From: Omnitrophica bacterium RBG_13_46_9
GTDB taxonomy: Bacteria; Omnitrophota; Gorgyraeia; JABMRN01; RBG-13-46-9
Reading direction: 5' to 3'
DNA: 6,397 nucleotides
Assembly: GCA_001804045.1 (NCBI GenBank)
Contig: MHFD01000032.1
Location: forward strand, 26,820-33,216
How positions within the stretch are numbered: position 1 is the first letter of the stretch; each line of letters begins with the position of its first letter. This document shows positions 1 through 5,173 of the stretch, piece by piece. A program made the translations under genes and the position numbers. Under the pieces are notes generated by a model. The model was not told where the DNA came from, searched no databases, and saw only the letters and a program-made list of their open reading frames with translations.

Positions 1-4
1 GCCT

Positions 5-385
5 TTACTGCTTAAATTTCAAGGCCTTTTCTATCTTGGCAATGAGTTCATTTATTTCTACGGGTTTTATCACATAATCTACAATCCCTGCTTTATACGC
101 CATGAGTTTATCGCTTTTTTTCTCCAGGGCAGAAAGGATGATAATGGGTATGTTTCTTCCTAATGAATCTTTATTTATCATTTCACAAGCCTCTATTCCT
201 CCTATTTGCGGCATAAGAAGGTCCAGCAATATAACATCCGGCTTAAAGGAGTGTAACTGAGCTATAATTTCTCTTGCGTCCGATAAAGTCAAAATCTCGT
301 AATTGCCCGTTTTTTCCAAATTTAATTTTACTATAAGAAGAAAATCTGGTTCATCGTCAATAATCATTATTTTATTTTTTTTCAT
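5..385 (-). CDS. Single-domain response regulator (CheY-like receiver only), intact
   Basis: A stand-alone receiver of 126 residues that would accept a phosphoryl group from a histidine kinase, presumably the one encoded upstream, in the cytoplasm. All key positions are present: the acidic pair Asp10-Asp11 (IIDDE), phospho-acceptor Asp55 (ILLDLLMP), Ser85 at the Thr/Ser switch position and Lys107 in IKPVE. The protein ends soon after helix 5, so there is no output domain. It must act through a partner or pass the phosphate on, as CheY or Spo0F do. I chose the ATG at 385: it has GGAG close upstream and AGGA about 10 bases upstream, and it gives the family's usual MKKxKI start. An in-frame ATG at 394 would add three residues, but its AGGA is only about one base away. 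It is a paralogue of the receiver at 473-813. Its sequence is AT-rich compared with the sugar genes. The cognate kinase and the target are inferred. Confidence 0.94.
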   Translation of the reverse strand: MKKNKIMIIDDEPDFLLIVKLNLEKTGNYEILTLSDAREIIAQLHSFKPDVILLDLLMPQIGGIEACEMINKDSLGRNIPIIILSALEKKSDKLMAYKAGIVDYVIKPVEINELIAKIEKALKFKQ

Positions 386-427
386 AGTCTCCATTTCCTG
401 CTATCCGTAAAATCACAATAATAAAAT

Positions 428-471
428 TAAGCTTTTTTGGCCTAATTCTCCCCTTCACGAAAGCTTAGGCC
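428..471 (-). repeat. Two overlapping inverted repeats in the spacer between the receivers
   Basis: The spacer between the two receiver genes holds two perfect inverted repeats. GGCCTAA (439-445) pairs with TTAGGCC (465-471), a 7 bp stem with a 19-base loop. TAAGCTTT (428-435) pairs with AAAGCTTA (460-467), an 8 bp stem with a 24-base loop. They share bases 465-467, so the two full stems exclude each other. On the transcribed minus strand the second stem is followed by ATTTTATTATT, which is T-rich but interrupted; the first is followed by a run of A. Neither is a classical intrinsic terminator. They could be an RNA processing or stability element, a weak attenuator, or chance. Confidence 0.45.
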
Positions 472-472
472 C

Positions 473-530
473 TCACCTTATATTTTCCTCAATAATGCGA
501 ATAAGCTTTGGTTTAGCTACAAATAAGTGC
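473..530 (-). pseudogene. Out-of-frame C-terminal end of the broken receiver
   Basis: Directly downstream of the point where the 98-residue receiver loses its frame, the -1 frame reads HLFVAKPKLIRIIEENIR and then TGA at 473-475. This is the expected end of a receiver: a beta-5 strand, the invariant Lys-Pro pair, and helix 5. Restoring one G in the GGG at 530-532 would join the two parts into a protein of about 113 residues with the active-site Lys at position 101. The piece has no start signal of its own. It therefore marks a frameshift, a sequencing error, or less likely a recoding site. Confidence 0.75.
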
Positions 531-813
531 CCTCCTTCTTTATTTCATCTTCTTTGGCAATTACAGTTAAAAATACAATCGGGATGTTCTTTGTATCTTT
601 ATCGCTCTTTATCTGATAAGCTACTTCGTTTCCTTCCATATCCGGCATCAAGATATCTAACAAAATTATATCTGGCTTAAACTGCTTGACGGCAGAAGGG
701 CCAAGCGCCCCCTTGTTTTCCGCCCTAACCACATATTTTCCGATCGCTTCAAGATTTAATTTTACCGGTTTGGTGAAGTCTTCTTCATCATCTATAATCA
801 AAATCTTTTTCAT
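517..813 (-). CDS. Single-domain response regulator, truncated by a frameshift
   Basis: A 98-residue open frame covering most of a CheY-like receiver, immediately after the kinase gene. Asp8-Asp9, phospho-acceptor Asp53 (ILLDILMP) and Thr83 (FLTVIAK) are present. The frame then runs out as KKEGTYL and stops at TAG (517-519), before the conserved Lys-Pro and helix 5, which lie in another frame at 473-530. A receiver without this Lys would be expected to signal poorly or fold badly. Two prolines, Pro16 in helix 1 and Pro39 in helix 2, sit where Leu is common in related receivers (FTK-x-VKLNLE and GALG-x-SA). Each could come from one T-to-C change, which fits relaxed selection. The ATG at 813 has only a weak ribosome site (TTTGAG), and translation may be coupled through a tiny ORF that overlaps it as ATGA. 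It is a paralogue of the intact receiver at 5-385. Whether it still functions is unknown; pseudogene or assembly error are the main alternatives. Confidence 0.8.
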   Translation of the reverse strand: MKKILIIDDEEDFTKPVKLNLEAIGKYVVRAENKGALGPSAVKQFKPDIILLDILMPDMEGNEVAYQIKSDKDTKNIPIVFLTVIAKEDEIKKEGTYL

Positions 814-842
814 CTCAAATGGTCTTTACTTTCTTTTTTCAT
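810..842 (-). other. Ten-codon ORF bridging kinase and receiver (possible translational coupler)
   Basis: One base after the kinase stop TAA (844-846), an ATG at 842 opens a ten-codon frame (MKKESKDHLR). Its TGA overlaps the ATG of the next receiver as ATGA. Such stop/start overlaps can let terminating ribosomes restart on the next gene, which would make up for that receiver's weak ribosome site. Only a weak AGG lies upstream, inside the kinase 3' end. A peptide function is not implied, and chance is a real possibility in an AT-rich junction. Confidence 0.3.
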
Positions 843-843
843 C

Positions 844-2889
844 TTATTTGCCTGCCGCTATCTTTAAGGTTATGGTAATCTTGGTGCCTTTGCCTTCTTC
901 GCTTTCTATTCTAATAAGCCCCTGATGCATCTCGATTATATTTCTTGTGACCGACAGCCCCAGCCCTGCTCCATCGCGAGGCCCTTTCGTAGTAAAAAAT
1001 GGGTCAAAGACTTTCTTTAGATTCTCTTTTGGTATGCCAACGCCTGTGTCTTCTATTTCAACAATAACCGCTTCCTCCTTAAGCTTAAAACGATCCTCAT
1101 CCCTTCCCCCCACTCCATTTCCTGGTTTATTTAACTGCATTAGATAACTATGGATAAAGAGTGTCCCGCCATGAGGCATGGCTTGAATCGCATTTAAATA
1201 TATATTAATAAAAACCTGTTCTATCTTTACTCTATCGGCTAAAACTTTAGGCAATCTTTTCTCCATCTTCTTTATAACATTAATATTATCCAATCTGAAC
1301 TCATGCTGTATTAACTCTAAAGAGCTATCTAATGCAGAATTTATATCTTCCGGCTTTATATCTAATATAGATGCTTTTGAAAAATCGACAAGCGCTCGTA
1401 TAATAGTATCGGCCCTTTTGATGCTATTCTTCATTATCTGAAGAATTTCGGACGTATTTTTTTCAGCTGTGATAACGGCGCTCGCTTCTAAATAATTTAC
1501 TCCCTGCAATATTATTCCTAACGGATTTTTGACTTCATGTGCCACGCCGCTTGCTAACTGGCCTACTGCGTTCAGCTTTTCTGCCTGAACAAGCTGGTCC
1601 TGCGCCTGCTGTAGTTTAAGATATGCCTTCTTCAATTCCTCTTCTGCCTTTTTGCCCTCGGTGATGTCGCGGAAAATGCCTTGCAGCACTTTCTTGTCCC
1701 CGATTTCCATAAGATTAGCTGTTACTGCCACATCCCTGATATCCCCATTTTTGGTAATAATCCGTGTCTCCAGAGTCTGCCCTAATTTTCCCGTACGGTG
1801 TTCTGCAAAGGTCCTGCTAAAACTAAGATCTTCTGCTTCCTTGGGATGAAGGATTTTTTGATGTTGGCCCACGATCTCTGATTTATTCCTGCCTACCAAT
1901 TTTGCTCCTGCGGGATTACAATCAATTAAAATGCCTGTTGCGGCATTGGCTATGAAGATGCCGTCCACCGCGCCTTCAAACTGCATCCTGTATCGTTCCT
2001 CTGCCATGCGCAGGTTTTCCTCTGCTTTCTTACGTTCGACGACTTCTCTATTTAGATTTGCTACGGAAGTAGTTGTTTTCTGTAAATCCTGAGTCATCCC
2101 GTTAAATGCCTTTGCCAGGTCTCCAATTTCATCCTTTGATTTTATAACAATCCGCGCATTCAAATCGCCTTTGGCCACCTCGCCAACCACACTCCCTATC
2201 TGCTTAAGCGGATTAATAAGAAAAACCTTCATGAAGCGTATCGATAGCAACGCTGCTACTACTATCGCACAGATAGAAATAAACAAAGAAAATACCGCAT
2301 AGAGCCTAAAATATTCGGCGTTCTTTTTCTTCATAAACCCGATCCGAACCGCTGTTGTGGCCATAACCTTGCCATAGCCCACAATTAATCCATAAGAATC
2401 GTAAATTCTAAATTGGGCTATCACAGGAGTGATTAAACCTGTTTTATCGGCGTGAAATTTCTCGTAATTGTCAAGATAGAAATCCTTATTGCGTGTTAAT
2501 ATCATCTCAGCTAAATAGTGATCAACCGTATTTTTGTCAAGTAATGCGCTTATCTTTGGAGAATCATATCCTTTAAAGAAAGCTCTCTTCTCTATCTCCA
2601 TAACTACTATGTCCCCGGAATTCGATGGTTCAACCTCATTAATAATCCTCAAGATATCCTGAGTAGACAGTGAAGCGTTATCCTGAATTCTATTATCGAG
2701 AAGCCGGAAGAAAATAACGGCTGTCTTACTTATTAACTCTCTGCTTGTTTCGAGAATCTCATTTTTGGATATATTTAGGTTATCTTGCTGGCTGCCAAAC
2801 ATACTGATAACAGCTAAGAGGCCTAAAAATAACGAGACTAAAAAGAAAATGACAATGAGAAAAAAAGTGATTTTCGCACTAATCTTCAT
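844..2889 (-). CDS. Membrane sensor histidine kinase (sensor-HAMP-PAS-HisKA-HATPase)
   Basis: A complete 681-residue sensor kinase in the inner membrane. Domains in order: membrane segment at about 7-29; a periplasmic region of about 165 residues that I do not recognise, possibly Cache-like by its size and its IYDSYGLIVGYGKV stretch; a second membrane segment at about 196-217; HAMP at about 218-270 (NPLKQIG, DEIGDLAKAFN); a coiled linker; one PAS domain at about 297-410 ending in GIFRDITEGKKAEEEL; then the kinase core. The core has phospho-acceptor His451 in HEVKNPL, the N box with Asn566 (NIYLNAIQAM), the G1 box DTGVGIP (614-620), the F box FDPFFTTK (628-635) and the G2 box GAGLGLSV (640-647). 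It looks catalytically intact, of the NtrB/ZraS-like type. A Gly/charged insert lies between the N and G1 boxes (about 586-605). AGGTG lies six bases before the ATG at 2889. It follows the epimerase gene by 41 bases, which suggests it senses the sugar or its binding protein. The ligand is not readable from sequence. Confidence 0.97.
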   Translation of the reverse strand: MKISAKITFFLIVIFFLVSLFLGLLAVISMFGSQQDNLNISKNEILETSRELISKTAVIFFRLLDNRIQDNASLSTQDILRIINEVEPSNSGDIVVMEIEKRAFFKGYDSPKISALLDKNTVDHYLAEMILTRNKDFYLDNYEKFHADKTGLITPVIAQFRIYDSYGLIVGYGKVMATTAVRIGFMKKKNAEYFRLYAVFSLFISICAIVVAALLSIRFMKVFLINPLKQIGSVVGEVAKGDLNARIVIKSKDEIGDLAKAFNGMTQDLQKTTTSVANLNREVVERKKAEENLRMAEERYRMQFEGAVDGIFIANAATGILIDCNPAGAKLVGRNKSEIVGQHQKILHPKEAEDLSFSRTFAEHRTGKLGQTLETRIITKNGDIRDVAVTANLMEIGDKKVLQGIFRDITEGKKAEEELKKAYLKLQQAQDQLVQAEKLNAVGQLASGVAHEVKNPLGIILQGVNYLEASAVITAEKNTSEILQIMKNSIKRADTIIRALVDFSKASILDIKPEDINSALDSSLELIQHEFRLDNINVIKKMEKRLPKVLADRVKIEQVFINIYLNAIQAMPHGGTLFIHSYLMQLNKPGNGVGGRDEDRFKLKEEAVIVEIEDTGVGIPKENLKKVFDPFFTTKGPRDGAGLGLSVTRNIIEMHQGLIRIESEEGKGTKITITLKIAAGK

Positions 2890-2930
2890 TATCTACACCT
2901 ATGTGCCAGAGTTTTAAATATGCGCTTCCC

Positions 2931-4070
2931 CTACTTTACAGAAAACTTATGGATTGTAGTATGCCTATATTCTTTGCCAGGATTAAGAACCGTCGATGGA
3001 AACTGAGGCTTATTCGGAGAATCCGGATAATGCTGTGTTTCCAGGCAAAGTCCGCTACGATATGGGTAAACTTGGCCTCTCTTTCCTGTGATAGTGCCGT
3101 CTAAAAAATTCCCTGAATAAAACTGAATTGCCGGCTCAGTGGTAAGGATCTCCATGAAACGGCCGCTCTTAGGATCGTAGAGGCTGGCAGCCAGGCTCAT
3201 AACGCCGCTGCGAGATTTATTCAAAACCCAATTATGGTCGTAACCACCGCCAAAACGCAATTGCTCATCATCCTGATCAATCCTCGCACCGATGGCTGTG
3301 GGTTTGGTAAAATCGAACGGAGTGCCTTTTACGCTTCTGAGTTCTCCTGTCGGTATTAAACCTTTATCTACGGGAGTAAACTTATTTGCTTTAAGCATCA
3401 GCCGATGGTCCAAGATAGTCCCTCCGCCTGCAAGATTAAAATATGAATGATGCGTCAAATTCACCACTGTCTTCTTGTCCGTCGTAGCAAAATAGTCTAT
3501 CTTCAATTCATTGCGGTTAGTCAGGATATAATCAACTTTTATTGACAAATTCCCGGGATATCCCTCTTCACCATCTGGGCTCAAATAAGTAAATTCCAGG
3601 CCAACCCCTTCTTTGGTCTTGAGTTCCTTTGCATTCCATATTACCTTGTCATAACCCTTAAGCCCGCCGTGCAGCGTATTTTCACCATTGTTAACAGCCA
3701 AGCTATATTCCTTGCCGTCCAAAGTGAACTTTGCTTTACCTATTCTGTTGCCATAACGGCCGATGAGTGCGCCGAAATATGGATTGTTCTTAACATAACT
3801 ATCCACGTTGTCGTATCCTAATACTATATCTCCGAGATTGCCGTTGCGGTCAGGGAACATTAAGGAAGTGACAATGCCGCCGTAGTTGGTAATTTTGGCT
3901 ACTAATCCGTTTTTATTGGTCAAGGTATAGAGATTAACGGGTTTGCCGCCTACCGTGCCAAACGGCTCTTTTCTAACGCTTTCTTCCCCAGCTATTGCCT
4001 TACTAAAAAGAGACAAACATGTTATTACCGTTGCCACAACTATAATAAAATTTATTTTTTTTCTAAACAT
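2931..4070 (-). CDS. galM: Secreted aldose 1-epimerase (mutarotase), GalM family
   Basis: A 379-residue aldose 1-epimerase that interconverts alpha and beta anomers of hexoses such as galactose or glucose. Family motifs are complete: GRYGNRI with substrate-binding Arg105, NGENTLHGG with His134, NLTHHSYFNLAG with catalytic acid His208, GGYDHNW with Asp278, TEPAIQFYSGNF, and LCLETQHYPD with catalytic base Glu344. The N-terminus is a Sec signal peptide: basic MFRKK, a hydrophobic core at about 8-23, and a likely cut after SKAIA (residue 27). The enzyme should therefore act in the periplasm, whereas the textbook GalM is cytosolic; the family also has exported members. The ATG at 4070 is preferred over the in-frame TTG at 4076, because AAAGGAGG lies 9 bases from the ATG and only 3 from the TTG. 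It sits 31 bases after the sugar-binding protein and 41 before the kinase. Its exact sugar is unknown. Confidence 0.97.
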   Translation of the reverse strand: MFRKKINFIIVVATVITCLSLFSKAIAGEESVRKEPFGTVGGKPVNLYTLTNKNGLVAKITNYGGIVTSLMFPDRNGNLGDIVLGYDNVDSYVKNNPYFGALIGRYGNRIGKAKFTLDGKEYSLAVNNGENTLHGGLKGYDKVIWNAKELKTKEGVGLEFTYLSPDGEEGYPGNLSIKVDYILTNRNELKIDYFATTDKKTVVNLTHHSYFNLAGGGTILDHRLMLKANKFTPVDKGLIPTGELRSVKGTPFDFTKPTAIGARIDQDDEQLRFGGGYDHNWVLNKSRSGVMSLAASLYDPKSGRFMEILTTEPAIQFYSGNFLDGTITGKRGQVYPYRSGLCLETQHYPDSPNKPQFPSTVLNPGKEYRHTTIHKFSVK

Positions 4071-4079
4071 ATTCAATGG

Positions 4080-4087
4080 CCTCCTTT
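4080..4087 (-). promoter_or_regulatory. Ribosome binding site of the epimerase gene
   Basis: AAAGGAGG on the minus strand is a strong Shine-Dalgarno sequence. It ends nine bases before the ATG at 4070 and three bases before the TTG at 4076. The spacing decides the start in favour of the ATG and shortens the protein by two residues. Confidence 0.85.
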
Positions 4088-4101
4088 CTGTTTATTAGTT
4101 A

Positions 4102-5124
4102 TTACCGAATCTGTTTCTTGGCCAATTCGGATACTATTTCAATATTCGAACTGTCAATTAACCCTACGCCGGTATCGATATATAATCCCGCAAAGCCGTA
4201 CTTTTTGGCAAGACATACCTGTAAAATAGGCAAATACCCCTGCAGATATGGTTGTTGGTCATGGACTAAATCAACATAACCGCTTATAATGCCCTCGACC
4301 GTATCCACGCTTAGGTCAAAACCTCCAACAATAATGTCACCCGGCCCCTTTCCCAGCTGCTTTAAAATTGATGGCATCGCAGCAGTCACCGGTCCATGAT
4401 CGGTGATAATTACCTTAATATCCGGATACCTCGCTAATGCCTTTTTGAAGAAATCAATACCGGATTCTTTAGGGTTACTTTCTACTTCCAGAGGCAGCGG
4501 CAGGGCATAAACTGTTAAGCTGCCTTCTTCCAGGCCATCGATACAGCCTTTAGTCCTCATCGCCCGTTCGTTTAATGCTTGCTTTTCTTCGGTAATACCC
4601 GGCCCAACTACCAAGGCCTTATCGGCGTTACCCAAATGATACTTTCGTACAATTCCTTTACTCAACATTGTTCCTGAATTGTAGAGTTCTTGGCCAGCGT
4701 ATCCAAACCCTTTACTGATATATTTCTTTCTGATATCAGGGATGTCGACGTTTTGCAAAGTAACAATAATGTTTTTCCTGATTGCCTCATCAACGAGGGG
4801 GCTCAGGATCTCGGTGCCGGGGTGCCCCATCATGCAGATGGCGTCCGGCGATTTGCTGATAGCCTCCTTAAACTGCAGAGTCATCTTTTGAGGGTCCCAG
4901 TCTGACCAGATATACTCTACCGCGCATCCTAAATCCTTCTCTGCGTCTCTGGCGCCGTTATAAACGACAGTGCCAAAAGGGCATCCCTGGGGGCCTCCGT
5001 TAAAAAATATGATGTGAATCCCCGCGAAATGCTTGTCTGAAGTCTTCGCGCAGCCTGCGAGAATCACCGAGGCGCTCAATAAAGCCGCTAAAGCTAACAC
5101 CATAAACATTTTGACTTTCTTCAT
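4102..5124 (-). CDS. Lipoprotein sugar-binding protein (periplasmic binding protein type 1, RbsB-like)
   Basis: A 340-residue solute-binding lipoprotein. The signal peptide (MKKVKMFMVLALAALL) ends in a lipobox ILAGC, with lipidated Cys25 followed by Ala. The mature part reads as a two-lobed type 1 sugar-binding fold of the Peripla_BP_4/ribose-binding kind: FAGIHIIFFNGG at the first strand, GARDAEKDLGC helix, SPDAICMMGHPG, VTLQNVDIPD, VGFD-like GGFDLSVDTVEGI, and DQQPYLQGYLPILQ, which is typical of the hinge and last-helix region. It probably binds a mono- or disaccharide for uptake or for presentation to the kinase. The ATG at 5124 is preceded by AAGGAG with a 10-base spacer. The same frame stays open to 5403, but that part overlaps the porin gene and has no signal peptide, so it is not used. 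No permease or ATPase gene adjoins it here. The ligand cannot be named. An autoinducer-2- or LuxP-like role is an alternative. Confidence 0.93.
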   Translation of the reverse strand: MKKVKMFMVLALAALLSASVILAGCAKTSDKHFAGIHIIFFNGGPQGCPFGTVVYNGARDAEKDLGCAVEYIWSDWDPQKMTLQFKEAISKSPDAICMMGHPGTEILSPLVDEAIRKNIIVTLQNVDIPDIRKKYISKGFGYAGQELYNSGTMLSKGIVRKYHLGNADKALVVGPGITEEKQALNERAMRTKGCIDGLEEGSLTVYALPLPLEVESNPKESGIDFFKKALARYPDIKVIITDHGPVTAAMPSILKQLGKGPGDIIVGGFDLSVDTVEGIISGYVDLVHDQQPYLQGYLPILQVCLAKKYGFAGLYIDTGVGLIDSSNIEIVSELAKKQIR

Positions 5125-5134
5125 ATGCCCGCAT

Positions 5135-5140
5135 CTCCTT
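5135..5140 (-). promoter_or_regulatory. Ribosome binding site of the binding-protein gene
   Basis: AAGGAG on the minus strand lies ten bases before the ATG at 5124. An ATG directly after it (5132-5134) is out of frame. The site supports the start that gives a clean lipoprotein signal peptide. Confidence 0.75.
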
Positions 5141-5173
5141 TCCACTGCTTGCCTACTATTATTAATACCGTTA

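Noticed and set aside
395..430. Separate promoter for the last receiver (TATTAT-like box)
   Set aside because: The region is AT-rich and such boxes are expected by chance; no matching -35 element stands at the right distance.
439..471. Intrinsic terminator after the broken receiver
   Set aside because: On the transcribed strand the GGCCTAA stem has a 19-base loop and is followed by A residues, not a T run.
495..1147. Several plus-strand frames of 61 to 79 codons over the receiver and the kinase end
   Set aside because: They are antisense to clearly conserved domains, Ser/Pro-rich as reverse frames often are, and match nothing known to me.
4074..4076. TTG as the start of the epimerase gene
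   Set aside because: It is only three bases from the ribosome site, while the ATG two codons later has ideal spacing.
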